A stretch of DNA of 64,000 nucleotides from CAMTUW01 sp947085035 (GCA_947085035.1 CAMTUW010000017.1:39268-103267), one strand, 5' to 3'; counted from the first letter of the stretch, positions 42,622 through 51,976 are shown. The notes: generated from the sequence alone by a model not told the origin. Made by a program: numbers and translations.

Positions 42622-43644
42622 GTGCGCTTCGTTGGCGGTCGCTTCGGGGTGCCAGCCGCCCTGGTCGCCGTGGCTGCCATGTGGGGCGGCACGTTCGTCA
42701 TCGTCGCTGATGCCATCGCGCTCTACCCGATGTATGGGTTTCTTGCATGGCGATTCGGTCTTGCCGCGCTCGCGTTCGTGATCTTCTTCCCGCGGGTGCT
42801 CAAGCGTCTTGATAGAGCGAACCTGCGGATGGGGCTGATCGCGGGGGTGTTCCTGACGGCCGGCTACGTCTTTCAGACGTGGGGGCTTGATGGCATCACG
42901 CGCACGACCCCTGCGCGCGCCGCGTTCATCACCGGTCTCTACGTCGTGTTCGTGCCGTTCATGCAGGCTGTGGTCCTGAGGCGTCGGCCGCGTGGCTCGA
43001 CGATGCTCGGCGCCGCCCTGGCGCTGGGCGGATTGTGGGTCCTTGCCGGTGTCGGTGCGGGCGGTGGTGGCGGCTGGGTGCTGGGCGACTCGCTCGTCGT
43101 GGTCTGCGCGTTGGCGTACTCCGCTCACATGCTGGTGCTGGGCTCGACGGACGAGCGTCACGACACCGGAGCGCTGACGTTCGTACAGCTTCTCACCGTC
43201 ACGGTGATCACCGCCGCGATCTCGGTCGCTACCGAGAAGCCCGGCCTGCCTACCGATGGTAGCGTGATCTTCGCCATCGTCATCTGTGGTGTTTTCGCCA
43301 GTGCACTCGCGTTCGTCATACAGACGTGGGCACAAAGACGGATGCAGCCGGCGCGGGTCGCGCTCATCTTGGTGTTGGAGCCGGCCTTCGGCGGAGTGTT
43401 CGGATGGGCCGCCGCCGGTGTGTGGCCCCTGCGTGAGATCGCGGGCGCGCTGATGATGCTCGGAGGCATGGTCGTGAGTGAGGTGGTCTCGGCGTTCACG
43501 AAACCGGGAGAACGCATCGGGTTCGAGGCGGCGATGGAAGGCATGCCGGTGCCGCTCGTCGTGGACGATTCAGGTGCCGCGCCGCTGTTCTCAACGCCGT
43601 CTTCGACTGAGACGACTATTGACCAGCCACAGGACCCTTTGTAG
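42622..43644 (+). CDS. EamA/DMT-family transporter
   Basis: This 340-residue protein has ten membrane helices arranged as two EamA repeats, with AALVAVAAMWGGTFVIVADA at the start and a second repeat from about residue 150. Conserved prolines and glycines (TPARAAFITGLYVVFVPFMQA and LILVLEPAFGGVFGWAAAGV) match drug/metabolite transporters of the RhtA/YdcZ kind. The substrate is unknown. The GTG abuts the rsfS stop codon. The 3' end contains the promoter of tRNA-Ala. Confidence 0.9.
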   Translation: MRFVGGRFGVPAALVAVAAMWGGTFVIVADAIALYPMYGFLAWRFGLAALAFVIFFPRVLKRLDRANLRMGLIAGVFLTAGYVFQTWGLDGITRTTPARAAFITGLYVVFVPFMQAVVLRRRPRGSTMLGAALALGGLWVLAGVGAGGGGGWVLGDSLVVVCALAYSAHMLVLGSTDERHDTGALTFVQLLTVTVITAAISVATEKPGLPTDGSVIFAIVICGVFASALAFVIQTWAQRRMQPARVALILVLEPAFGGVFGWAAAGVWPLREIAGALMMLGGMVVSEVVSAFTKPGERIGFEAAMEGMPVPLVVDDSGAAPLFSTPSSTETTIDQPQDPL

Positions 43645-43647
43645 ACT
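43619..43647 (+). promoter_or_regulatory. Promoter for tRNA-Ala, inside the EamA gene end
   Basis: TTGACC (43619-43624) and TAGACT (43642-43647) with a 17-bp spacer. The -10 overlaps the EamA stop codon and the tRNA starts 32 bp downstream. Confidence 0.65.
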
Positions 43648-43679
43648 ACCGTCTTGCCGCTCAAACGGCACTCAGATGT

Positions 43680-43755
43680 GGGGCCTTAGCTCAGCTGGGA
43701 GAGCGCCTGGCTGGCAGCCAGGAGGTCAGGGGTTCGATCCCCCTAGGCTCCACCA
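43680..43755 (+). tRNA. tRNA-Ala (anticodon GGC)
   Basis: This 76-nt cloverleaf has acceptor GGGGCCT/AGGCTCC (one G-U), D-arm TAGCTCAGCTGGGAGAGC, anticodon stem CCTGG/CCAGG with loop CTGGCAG (anticodon GGC), T-arm with GTTCGATCC and encoded CCA. It reads GCC, a major alanine codon in GC-rich genomes. Confidence 0.96.
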
Positions 43756-43765
43756 TCGAACTCAC

Positions 43766-43800
43766 GAGACGCCCGGCATCATGGTGGGCGTCTCTTTGTC
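43766..43800 (+). terminator. Rho-independent terminator after tRNA-Ala
   Basis: GAGACGCCC (43766-43774) pairs with GGGCGTCTC (43786-43794) around an 11-nt loop, followed by TTTGTCTTTG. Confidence 0.85.
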
Positions 43801-43829
43801 TTTGTCACCCCTTGGAGGAGGACGATTCG

Positions 43830-44837
43830 ATGATTCGACGACGCGGCGCTGGGGTCGTGCTGATGGTCGCCCGCGGGACGGCTCTGTTCTTCAGCGTCTT
43901 CTCTCTGGCAAACGCTCTAGGTGCTGCGCTGTCCCGTCGAAGCGAGAACGTCTGGTGGTTGGACCTGAGCTTCCTGCCGGGCCCACTGCCGTGGATCGCG
44001 GGGCTGATATCGGCTGTCGTGTTGCTTGAGTTCGCACTCAGACCGAGGATGGAGTTCGCGCGGCGCCAGCTCACCGCGGGCGTGTGTGCCGCTCTCGCTG
44101 CGGTCGCACTTGCCAATTCGATCGGGTTCTATCGAGCGATCGCGGCAGAATCGATCGAGCCGGGCGTGCCGGTGCCGTTCTCGCTCGTTCTTGCGGTACT
44201 GTTCGCGGGGCTTGCAGCGGCGGTCTGGAGGTCTGGGGCCACAGAAACGCGTCGCGTGTACTGGATCGGTGTCGGCGCGACCGCTCTCGCTCTGGTCATG
44301 CTCTTTCCGCTGGCGCAGGTCGCGTTCTTCGGCACGACGGATTATCGGCGCCCCGCAGACGTCGCCGTGGTGTTCGGAGCCAGGGTCAACGACGACGGCA
44401 GGCTCTCGGGCTCGCTGTATGACCGGGTGGCCACCGCAGCAGAGCTTCAGCGCTCCGGGCTCGTGCGCACGCTCATCATGAGCGGAGGCACCGGCTCAAA
44501 CGGCGTCGCCGAGGCCGAGGCGATGCGGAATCAGGCGTTGCGGCTTGGGGTCCCGGCCTCTGCGGTCCGCATCGATTCGCAGGGGGTGGACACCGACTCG
44601 ACGGTCCGCAACACCGTGTCGATGATCGGCGCGGACGAGAGGGTTCTCGTGGTGAGTCAGTTCTACCACCTGCCCCGCATCAAGCTCGCCTACCGTGCGG
44701 CAGGACGTGACGTCTTCACGGTACCTGCCCGCGAAAGCCTGCCCATCCCCAAGACGCCGATCTTCGTCGCGAGGGAGATACCCGGCTTCTGGGTCTACTG
44801 GGCTCGAGCTCTCGCGCGCGACCTGCGTGTCCTCTGA
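43830..44837 (+). CDS. DUF218 (YdcF/SanA-like) membrane protein
   Basis: This 335-residue protein starts at ATG 43830, with GGAGGAGG upstream. Five or so membrane helices occupy the first 165 residues. The DUF218 domain follows with VAVVFGARVNDDGRLSGSLYDRV, LIMSGGTGSNGVAEAEAMRNQA, GVDTDSTVRNT and VSQFYHLPR. DUF218 proteins have been linked to envelope integrity and vancomycin sensitivity (SanA) but lack a firm reaction. It stands between tRNA-Ala and leuS. Confidence 0.85.
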   Translation: MIRRRGAGVVLMVARGTALFFSVFSLANALGAALSRRSENVWWLDLSFLPGPLPWIAGLISAVVLLEFALRPRMEFARRQLTAGVCAALAAVALANSIGFYRAIAAESIEPGVPVPFSLVLAVLFAGLAAAVWRSGATETRRVYWIGVGATALALVMLFPLAQVAFFGTTDYRRPADVAVVFGARVNDDGRLSGSLYDRVATAAELQRSGLVRTLIMSGGTGSNGVAEAEAMRNQALRLGVPASAVRIDSQGVDTDSTVRNTVSMIGADERVLVVSQFYHLPRIKLAYRAAGRDVFTVPARESLPIPKTPIFVAREIPGFWVYWARALARDLRVL

Positions 44838-44933
44838 GAGCGGATGGCTTCACGGATGCGGAGCCTCTTCGGCTAGAATCTCTCGTACTGCACCACATCC
44901 GGGACGGGGCTTACCCCTCCAGGGAGGACACCT

Positions 44934-47471
44934 GTGAGCGAATACAAGTACCGGCCGCTGGATTTCGAGACCAAGTGGCAGGGCGTCTGGGAGTCGAACC
45001 GCGCTGATAGCGCTGTCGAAGACTCGACCAAGCCGAAGAAATACGTGCTGGAGATGTTCCCGTACCCTTCGGGCGACATCCACATGGGCCATGTTCGCAA
45101 CTACACGATTGGTGATGTTGTCGCTCGGCAGGCGCGCATGAAGGGGTACAGCGTGCTACACCCGATCGGGTGGGACGCATTCGGTCTTCCCGCCGAGAAC
45201 GCCGCCATCAAGAGCTCGTCTCACCCGGCGACCTGGACGCACGCGAACATCGAGACGCAGGCGGCCTCCTTCAAGCGCATGGGGTTCAGCTACGACTGGG
45301 ACCGAACGGTCAAGTCGTGTGATGTCGACTACTACCGCTGGGGCCAGTGGACGTTCCTGGAGTTCTGGAAGCGCGGTCTGGTTGAGCGCAAGTCCTCGCC
45401 GGTGAACTGGTGTCCGAGCTGCACGACCGTGCTCGCCAACGAGCAGGTTCTCTCGGACGGAGTGTGCTGGCGCTGCAAGAGCGCGGTCATCAAGCGTGAA
45501 CTCGAGCAGTGGTACTACCGGATCACCGAGTACGCCCAAGAGCTTCTCGATGATCTGGACAAGCTGCCCGGATGGCCCGATCGCGTCAAGACCATGCAGG
45601 CGAACTGGATCGGCCGAAGCGAGGGCGCCGAGGTCGTGTTCGAGCTCTGTGATGCGGACGGCGAGCCGTGCGGCGAGACGATCACCGTCTTCACGACGCG
45701 TCCGGACACGCTGTTCGGCTGCACGTTCTTCCTGCTCGCTCCCGAGCATCCGCGTGTACGCGAGTTCGTTGCTGGAACCCAGCATGAAGCGACGGTGATG
45801 TCAGTCGTTGACAGGGCCGCACGTGAGACCGCCGTTGAGCGGCAGCAGGGCGATCGTGAGAAGAGCGGCGCGTTCACCGGGCGATTCGTGATCAACCCGG
45901 TCAACGGAGAGAAGGTGCCGGTCTGGGTGAGCGACTACGTGTTGATGGAGTACGGCACCGGGGCAGTCATGGCGGTGCCCTCAGGCGATCAGCGTGACTT
46001 CGAGTTCGCCCGCAAGTACGGTCTTGAGATTCCCCCGGTCGTGCTGGCCGAAGACGACCCGCTGTTTGCCGAACTCTCGGGCGTCTCCGAGCGGGTGCGC
46101 ACCGAGGTGCCGTGGGAAGCCGCGTTCGCGGGCGACGGCGTGATGGTGCAGTCCGGCGAGTTCACCGGGCTATCCACCGGCAAAGGCGGCGAGGGGGTAC
46201 GAGCCGTCACCGAGTGGCTCGTCGCACGCGGGAAGGGCCAGGCGGCCATCAACTTTCGCCTGCGCGACTGGCTCATCTCCCGGCAGCGCTACTGGGGCAA
46301 CCCCATTCCGGCCATCCACTGCCCCGCTTGCGGGGTCGTGCCGGTTCCGGCTGAAGAGCTGCCGGTCGTTCTCCCCATGAATGTCGATGTCACCGCTGGC
46401 GAGACGCTTGCCGACCACCCGGAGTTCTACCAGACCACCTGTCCTTCGTGCAGTGGTCCTGCTCGGCGCGAGACCGACACCATGGATACGTTCACGTGCT
46501 CGAGCTGGTATTACCTGCGCTACTGCGATGCCCGCGACGAAGCGGCGATCTGGGAGAGGGACAAGGCCGATTACTGGATGCCGGTCGATCAATACATCGG
46601 CGGCATCGAGCACGCGATTCTTCACCTGCTGTACTCGCGATTCTTCACGAAGGTCTTTCGCGACATGGGGCTTGTGGGCTTTGACGAGCCGTTCACGAAC
46701 CTGCTCACCCAGGGCATGGTCAAGAAGGACGGCGAGATCATGTCGAAGTCCAAGGGTAACGTCGTGGCCCCCGAGGGAGTGATCGAGCAGTACGGTGCCG
46801 ACACGCTGCGTGCCTACATCCTGTTCATGGCCCCGCCCGACAAGGATCTCGAGTGGAGTTATGAGGGCGTCGAGGGTATGTACCGCTGGCTCGGTCGCGT
46901 GTGGCGCTTCGTCTGCGACGCGGTTGACGAGGCTCGCGAGCACGGCGACGCGCCTCCGGGAACCGAGGCTCCGGGCAAGGCGCTCCATCGCGAGATGCAT
47001 CGCGTCATCGGCAAGGTGACCTTCGACATCGAGCGCTTCCAGTTCAACACGGCCATCGCCGGCCTGATGGAGCTCACGAACGCGGCCTACGAGTACCGCA
47101 ACGTGGTCGCGCCCGGTATGCGCGACACCGCGCTTCAGCGCGCGGTGGCCGTCCGATTGGTGTCGCTACTCGCTCCTTTCACGCCGCACATGGCCGAAGA
47201 GCTGTGGTGTGAGGTTCTTGCCGAGACGGGCTCGGTGCATGGTGCGCCTTGGCCGACGTTCGACCCCGCTGCTGCAGCCGCTGACGAGGTCGAACTCGCG
47301 GTGCAGGTCAACGGCAAGGTGCGGGGCCGCGTCGTGGTTCCCGCAGACGCGTCGACCCAAGACGTGCAGGAGGCTGCGCTTGTCGCAGTTGCCGAGTGGA
47401 TCAAGGATGCCGAGGTTCGCAAGGTCGTGGTCGTGCCCGGCAAGATCGTCAGCGTGGTGATCGCCGGGTAA
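44934..47471 (+). CDS. leuS: Leucyl-tRNA synthetase
   Basis: This 845-residue class I synthetase charges tRNA-Leu. The HIGH motif occurs as YPSGDIHMGHVRNY near residue 43 and KMSKS as GEIMSKSKGNVV near 601. The CP1 editing domain (about 225-420) includes the TTRPDTLFGCTFF threonine-rich motif, and a C-terminal anticodon/VC domain ends the protein. Four-cysteine zinc knuckles are visible (CPSC near residue 157 and CPAC near 463). The GTG follows AGGGAGG. No T-box leader fits in the 96-bp gap upstream. Confidence 0.98.
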   Translation: MSEYKYRPLDFETKWQGVWESNRADSAVEDSTKPKKYVLEMFPYPSGDIHMGHVRNYTIGDVVARQARMKGYSVLHPIGWDAFGLPAENAAIKSSSHPATWTHANIETQAASFKRMGFSYDWDRTVKSCDVDYYRWGQWTFLEFWKRGLVERKSSPVNWCPSCTTVLANEQVLSDGVCWRCKSAVIKRELEQWYYRITEYAQELLDDLDKLPGWPDRVKTMQANWIGRSEGAEVVFELCDADGEPCGETITVFTTRPDTLFGCTFFLLAPEHPRVREFVAGTQHEATVMSVVDRAARETAVERQQGDREKSGAFTGRFVINPVNGEKVPVWVSDYVLMEYGTGAVMAVPSGDQRDFEFARKYGLEIPPVVLAEDDPLFAELSGVSERVRTEVPWEAAFAGDGVMVQSGEFTGLSTGKGGEGVRAVTEWLVARGKGQAAINFRLRDWLISRQRYWGNPIPAIHCPACGVVPVPAEELPVVLPMNVDVTAGETLADHPEFYQTTCPSCSGPARRETDTMDTFTCSSWYYLRYCDARDEAAIWERDKADYWMPVDQYIGGIEHAILHLLYSRFFTKVFRDMGLVGFDEPFTNLLTQGMVKKDGEIMSKSKGNVVAPEGVIEQYGADTLRAYILFMAPPDKDLEWSYEGVEGMYRWLGRVWRFVCDAVDEAREHGDAPPGTEAPGKALHREMHRVIGKVTFDIERFQFNTAIAGLMELTNAAYEYRNVVAPGMRDTALQRAVAVRLVSLLAPFTPHMAEELWCEVLAETGSVHGAPWPTFDPAAAAADEVELAVQVNGKVRGRVVVPADASTQDVQEAALVAVAEWIKDAEVRKVVVVPGKIVSVVIAG

Positions 47472-47560
47472 GAGCCCGGTTCGAACCCGGTAAGCCCCGC
47501 CCGCTACCGTGTGATGTGCGGGCCGCGGGTGAAGGCGCGGTCCGCGCGGTCGAGATGATG

Positions 47561-47600
47561 CGACGCCCCCTCCGTCCTCTCAGCGGAAGGGGCGTCGTTT
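47561..47600 (+). terminator. Terminator between leuS and comEA
   Basis: CGACGCCCC (47561-47569) pairs with GGGGCGTCG (47589-47597), extended inside by TCCG/CGGA after one mismatch, and followed by TTTGT. The comEA start codon lies 3 nt after the tail. Confidence 0.75.
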
Positions 47601-47602
47601 GT

Positions 47603-48286
47603 ATGTGGGAATCCGTTGAACCCAAGCTGCGCGAGATCGCGAAGCGAGCCGGGTTGGGCAGTGCGCCCACCAGCGTGATCGTGGTGGCGTTGCTGCTGTG
47701 CGTGTTCGCCTGCGGATGGGCTGTATGGAGGTGGTGGCCCGCGCAACCGTCGCTGCCGTCGGCCACGGGCCAGGTCGTCGAGTCAGTGCTACCCTCGGCA
47801 CCTGCTGACGTGGCACCCGCCAACGAGGTCACCTCGCTCATCGTGCACGTCGCCGGTGCCGTGTTTCGTCCGGGCGTATTCCAGCTCACGGCTGGAGCGC
47901 GCGTGGTCGACGCCGTTGAGGCTGCGGGCGGGGCGCTCCCTGACGCTGTGCTCGACGGAGTGAACCTCGCGCGTCCCCTGACCGATGGCGAGCAGATCAT
48001 CGTTCCCGACAAGGAATCGTATAGCGCTCCTGCGGTGTCGGCCGGTGCGCTTGCGGGAGGCGGGGGCGGTGCCGCTGGCGCCAAAGGCGGGCCTTTGATC
48101 AACGTGAACACCGCAGACCAAACGGCGCTGCAGACCCTTCCGGGCATCGGTCCGGCCACCGCGACCAAGATCGTCGCTGATCGGGAGGCGAACGGCCCCT
48201 ACGCGACCGCTGATGACCTGCGTCGGGTCTCCGGAATCGGCGAGAAGAAGCTCGAGGCCATTCGTGATCTCGTCACAGTCCGCTGA
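47603..48286 (+). CDS. comEA: ComEA-family DNA-binding protein
   Basis: This protein has about 227 residues if it starts at ATG 47603, with GGAAGGGG upstream inside the hairpin arm. One membrane helix (about 18-40) precedes an SLBB domain (about 80-135, VHVAGAVFRPGVFQLTAGARVVDAVEAAGG). A Gly/Ala linker leads to a C-terminal double helix-hairpin-helix (INVNTADQTALQTLPGIGPATATKIVADR and RRVSGIGEKKLEAI). ComEA receives incoming DNA outside the membrane during natural transformation. The frame remains open further upstream but is low complexity there. Confidence 0.92.
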   Translation: MWESVEPKLREIAKRAGLGSAPTSVIVVALLLCVFACGWAVWRWWPAQPSLPSATGQVVESVLPSAPADVAPANEVTSLIVHVAGAVFRPGVFQLTAGARVVDAVEAAGGALPDAVLDGVNLARPLTDGEQIIVPDKESYSAPAVSAGALAGGGGGAAGAKGGPLINVNTADQTALQTLPGIGPATATKIVADREANGPYATADDLRRVSGIGEKKLEAIRDLVTVR

Positions 48287-50885
48287 CGAGCCACGTCTCG
48301 TTGTCAGACCTTCGATCCCGTTGGTGGTGTGGTGGGCGGCGGCGATCTGGGTCGGGGTGACGATCGCAGAGATCATCGCGTGGGAGAGCGCGCTCGTGGG
48401 CGAAAGCGCCCAGCGGGCCTGGGCGCTCGTAGTGGTGACCCTTCTCCTGACGGTGGTAGGGGCGGCAAGGCGGTTCGGCGTCGCCGTGCTTCTCGGGGCC
48501 GGGTTGGCCACGGGGCTCATCGCGGGGACGCTTTGCTTCAGCGCATGGCGCGCCGAGGTCTACCGGATCGAGCAGATGAAGCCGGGGCCGTATGACGTCA
48601 TCTGTATCGCAGACGCGAAGTCGGATCGCTTCGGGACGCGCTTTCGGGCGCTGGCGATGCTGCCCGGTGGTGATCAGCGTATCGAGGTCACTGTGCCGAA
48701 GGGTGCTTCTGCACCCGAGATCGGACAGAGAGTCCGGACCTTCGGCGCGCTCGTCCCGTCGAAATACGATGAGCGTGGCAGATTCTCTCATCGAAACGGT
48801 GTGGTTGCGCGACTCTCTGCACGGACGCTCAGTGAGCCGGATTGGGCACCGGGATTCAGGGGGTGGGTGGGACGTCTGCGCCTTTCGGCTGTCGAGCGAG
48901 TCGAGCTGATCGCCGGCGATGGGGGAGCTCTTGTGGCCGGAGTCGGTCTGGGAGACCGGCGTCGTCTCGCGGATACGGAGCTCGAGGCCGACTTTCGCAC
49001 GACGGGGCTCTCGCACCTGATCGCCGTGAGCGGCACCCATCTCGTGGTGGTCGCGGCACTTCTCTCGCGGTTGCTGATCGCGATTCGCACGCCACGGTTG
49101 TTCGCGATGCTTGCGACGGTGGCGATCACCGGCTGCTACGTGCTGGTGACCGGCGCGCAGGCATCCGCTACGCGGGCGTGGCTGATGTGCGTGGTGGTTG
49201 CGCTTGCCGGATTGAGTCGACGTCGCTCGGACGCAGCGGCCGGGCTTGCGCTTGCTGTCGCGTACTCTCTCGTGCAGTGGCCGTATGTGGCCTTCGACAT
49301 CGGCTTTCAGCTCTCGGTGTCAGCGGTCGCGGGTCTGGTGCTGTTCGCGCGCTTCGCCGAGGCGTGGCTGGCAAGCGCCCTACCCGCACAGGTTGCCCGC
49401 CTGATCGGTCCGGTCGCACTGACACTGGTGGCCCAGACGGCGACACTGCCGGTCGCTGTCCCGGTCTTCGGGGTGCTGTCGCTCGTGGCACCTGTGGCCA
49501 ATGTCGCCTGCGCGCCGCTGGTCTCGGTCGTATTGACCCTCACCGTCGTTGGGCTGGCTTCGGGTGCGGTGATCCCTGCAGCCGGGACGCTGCTGCTCAG
49601 TGTTGCTGGGGCGGTGGGGGCTGGCGTTGCCGATCTGGCGAGAACGCTCGCCTCGGTCAATGGCGCCGCGATCCCGGTGAACGCACGATCGGACGTGACG
49701 GCCGCGCTGTGTCTGCTCGGCGCTGCTGCGGTGTGGGCCACGTGGCCGCGACCTGAGCGCTCGCGCGCCCGGGTAGGGCTCGGTGCCGCCGGTCTCCTGT
49801 TCGCAGTGATGCTCTTCGGTGCGCCCGCGTCGCAGGGTGTCCGCGTCGTTGTGCTCGACGTTGGACAGGGAGACGCGATCCTCATCCGAGACGGGCCGCA
49901 CGCCGCGCTGGTGGACACGGGTCCGTCGCCCGGGGTACTGCGCGAGGCGTTGTCGCGTTTCGGAATCAGAGACGTCGGCGCGGTGGTGTTGACCCATGCG
50001 CACGACGACCACACTGCAGGAACTCCGGCGCTTACCGGCGTGCATCGCGTTGGAACACTGTTCGTCCCGGCCGAGATCGAGCGCTCCGCGTTCGCTCGCC
50101 AGCAGGCGCAGGTGCGGACCGCCGCCGTTCCCGTCACGTCGGGACACACGATCACCGTTGGTGAGGTGGTCGTGACGGTGCTGTGGCCGATGGCTCCCGT
50201 CGACGACGCCGCCGAGAACGATTCCAGTGTCGTGGCGCTGGTCGAGTACGGCGCAAGCAAGGTGCTTCTGACCGGTGACGCCGAAGCGGAAGTGCTCGAC
50301 GAGCTCGCGCGGCGCGGGATGCTCACTGACATCGACGTCTTGAAGGTGGGTCACCACGGAAGTGATGGCGCGGTGAGCGAGGCCAGCATGCGCATTCTTC
50401 GTCCCGAGATCGCTGTGATCAGCGTGGGGAAAGGCAACAGGTTCGGTCACCCGCGCGCCGAGACCCTCGACATGCTGACGGCATTCGGCTCAACGATTCT
50501 CAGGACCGATCGCGACGGAGACGTCGAGTTCGCGCTGGATGAGCACGGCGTCTCAGTTTCGCATGGCTTCTCGCAAGGTCGCTATGCGACACTGGGAGGC
50601 GACCAACGTGCATGCGAGGAGTACTTCGATGGCTGGCAAGACCGACGACCTCAAGCCCGTCTACCTCATACTCAGCGACCAGACGATGCTTCTCGACCAA
50701 GCGCTCACCAGGCTGCGCGCACGCGTGGCCGAAGTCGCGGACCTGGACTTCAACTCAGAGATCCTCGATGGCGAGACGGCCAACCCCGATTCGATCGTTG
50801 CGGCAGCCAATACGCTGCCGTTCGCGAGCGAGCGCCGCCTCGTGGTGGTTCGAAACATCGACAAGATGGCCAAAGACGGGCTTGA
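48264..50885 (+). CDS. comEC: ComEC/Rec2 DNA uptake channel with metallo-beta-lactamase domain
   Basis: This 873-residue protein, counted from a GTG at 48264, overlaps comEA by 23 bp. It has N-terminal helices, an OB-like soluble segment, and the competence domain with DFRTTGLSHLIAVSGTHLVVVAALLSR. The C-terminal metallo-beta-lactamase domain starts at VVVLDVGQGDAILIRDGPHAALVDTG, with HAHDDH near residue 577 and KVGHHGSDGAVSE. It moves single-stranded DNA across the membrane. The domain should end near VSHGFSQG, but the frame has no stop and continues 257 bp out of phase into holA as an Arg-rich tail. This is either an odd overlap or a missing stop. Confidence 0.9.
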   Translation: MISSQSADEPRLVVRPSIPLVVWWAAAIWVGVTIAEIIAWESALVGESAQRAWALVVVTLLLTVVGAARRFGVAVLLGAGLATGLIAGTLCFSAWRAEVYRIEQMKPGPYDVICIADAKSDRFGTRFRALAMLPGGDQRIEVTVPKGASAPEIGQRVRTFGALVPSKYDERGRFSHRNGVVARLSARTLSEPDWAPGFRGWVGRLRLSAVERVELIAGDGGALVAGVGLGDRRRLADTELEADFRTTGLSHLIAVSGTHLVVVAALLSRLLIAIRTPRLFAMLATVAITGCYVLVTGAQASATRAWLMCVVVALAGLSRRRSDAAAGLALAVAYSLVQWPYVAFDIGFQLSVSAVAGLVLFARFAEAWLASALPAQVARLIGPVALTLVAQTATLPVAVPVFGVLSLVAPVANVACAPLVSVVLTLTVVGLASGAVIPAAGTLLLSVAGAVGAGVADLARTLASVNGAAIPVNARSDVTAALCLLGAAAVWATWPRPERSRARVGLGAAGLLFAVMLFGAPASQGVRVVVLDVGQGDAILIRDGPHAALVDTGPSPGVLREALSRFGIRDVGAVVLTHAHDDHTAGTPALTGVHRVGTLFVPAEIERSAFARQQAQVRTAAVPVTSGHTITVGEVVVTVLWPMAPVDDAAENDSSVVALVEYGASKVLLTGDAEAEVLDELARRGMLTDIDVLKVGHHGSDGAVSEASMRILRPEIAVISVGKGNRFGHPRAETLDMLTAFGSTILRTDRDGDVEFALDEHGVSVSHGFSQGRYATLGGDQRACEEYFDGWQDRRPQARLPHTQRPDDASRPSAHQAARTRGRSRGPGLQLRDPRWRDGQPRFDRCGSQYAAVRERAPPRGGSKHRQDGQRRA

Positions 50886-51603
50886 TGCGCTGACCGCGTA
50901 TGCCACAAACCCCTCGCCCACGACGGTGATGGCGCTGTGCGGTGCGAAGCTCGCGAAGAACACCCGGCTCTACAAGGCCGTCGACAGACTCGGCGGGGTT
51001 CTCGAGCGCAGTGCGCCGAAGGGTCGCGACTTGGAAGCGGCTGTGCGCAGCATGTTCGCTGATCGAGGCCGAAGCCTTGACGCCCGAGGGGCGGAGCTGC
51101 TCGTGCAGTCCGCAGGGAAGGACCTGCAGCGGCTGTCGGTTGAGATCGACAAGATCGTCATCTTCGTTGGCGACCGCACGAGCATCACCTGTGCCGACAT
51201 CGAAGAAGTCGTGGTTCGGACCGCAGAGGCGAGCGTCTTCGAGTTCGCGGAGGCACTCGCCGATCGTGAATGCGCACGAGCGCTCACGCTGCTCGACCGG
51301 TTGCTGGCTGACGGCGGAAGCACGGTCTTGGGTGTACACGCCATCGCGCTTCGCACGATGCGCGACCTGATCGCAGCGCGCTCGCTGCTCGACAGGGGGC
51401 TTGGCTCCGCCTCGGAGCTCGCCCGCGCCCTCGGGCGCCCCGAGTGGCAGCTGCGAAGGCTGCCTCGACAAGCGAGGATGTTTCGCAGCGACGAGCTCGT
51501 CGGTCTCCTCAAGGCAGCGGCCTTGGCCGAGGCGGAAATGAAAACGAACCGGGATGCCCGGCTCGCTCTCGAACGCTGGGTTGTGCGGGTCTGCGGCACC
51601 TAA
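50629..51603 (+). CDS. holA: DNA polymerase III delta subunit
   Basis: This 324-residue protein opens the sliding clamp within the clamp loader. The ATG at 50629 is set by GAGGAG upstream and by the family start (KPVYLILSDQTMLLDQAL). Typical features are LVVVRNIDKM, LERSAPKGRDLEAAVRSMF and ELLVQSAGKDLQRLSVEIDKI, and the C-terminal helical collar domain. It is placed after comEC as in most Gram-positive genomes, and its first 257 bp overlap the comEC frame. Its stop overlaps convergent rpsT by 3 bp. Confidence 0.93.
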   Translation: MAGKTDDLKPVYLILSDQTMLLDQALTRLRARVAEVADLDFNSEILDGETANPDSIVAAANTLPFASERRLVVVRNIDKMAKDGLDALTAYATNPSPTTVMALCGAKLAKNTRLYKAVDRLGGVLERSAPKGRDLEAAVRSMFADRGRSLDARGAELLVQSAGKDLQRLSVEIDKIVIFVGDRTSITCADIEEVVVRTAEASVFEFAEALADRECARALTLLDRLLADGGSTVLGVHAIALRTMRDLIAARSLLDRGLGSASELARALGRPEWQLRRLPRQARMFRSDELVGLLKAAALAEAEMKTNRDARLALERWVVRVCGT

Positions 51604-51863
51604 CCGACGGTGTTGGCTGCCTTCATGATGCCCGACTTGCGATTCGCTGCCTGATTGGCGTGAATGACGCCCTTGCTCGAGGCCTTGTCGTAGAGCTTGG
51701 ACGCGTCGAGAGCGGCGGCCTTGGCGGCGGCTGCGTCTCCTGCATCAATCGCGGCGTGGACCTTCTTGGTCGCCGTCTTGAGTTCCGACTTGACGGCCTT
51801 GTTACGCTGGTGCGCCTTCTCGTTGGTGAGGATGCGCTTCTTCTGGCTCTTGATATTCGCCAC
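51600..51863 (-). CDS. rpsT: 30S ribosomal protein S20
   Basis: This 87-residue protein has helical S20 signatures: ANIKSQKKRILTNEKAHQRNKAVKSELKT and a C-terminal GVIHANQAANRKSGIMKA. It binds 16S rRNA early in assembly. The GTG at 51863 matches the conserved N-terminus; the longer frame to 52034 runs through the promoter. Its promoter and a small leader hairpin lie upstream. Confidence 0.97.
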   Translation of the reverse strand: MANIKSQKKRILTNEKAHQRNKAVKSELKTATKKVHAAIDAGDAAAAKAAALDASKLYDKASSKGVIHANQAANRKSGIMKAANTVG

Positions 51864-51925
51864 GGTGGCCTTACCCTTTCCATTCAGATGATGCCCTCGA
51901 CAGTGGGGTGTCGACGAACCGGGAT

Positions 51926-51955
51926 ACTTTAGCACACGCTCCCGCGCGTCGCCAA
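51926..51955 (-). promoter_or_regulatory. rpsT promoter
   Basis: On the minus strand, TTGGCG (51955-51950) and TAAAGT (51931-51926) are separated by 18 bp. The leader then holds a 6-bp hairpin TCGACA/TGTCGA (51897-51914) about 34 bp before the start codon. Confidence 0.6.
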
Positions 51956-51976
51956 CTCGCGATTGAGGAGACTCCT

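Noticed and set aside
44838..44933. T-box riboswitch before leuS
   Set aside because: The gap is only 96 bp and no T-box sequence or specifier stem is visible.
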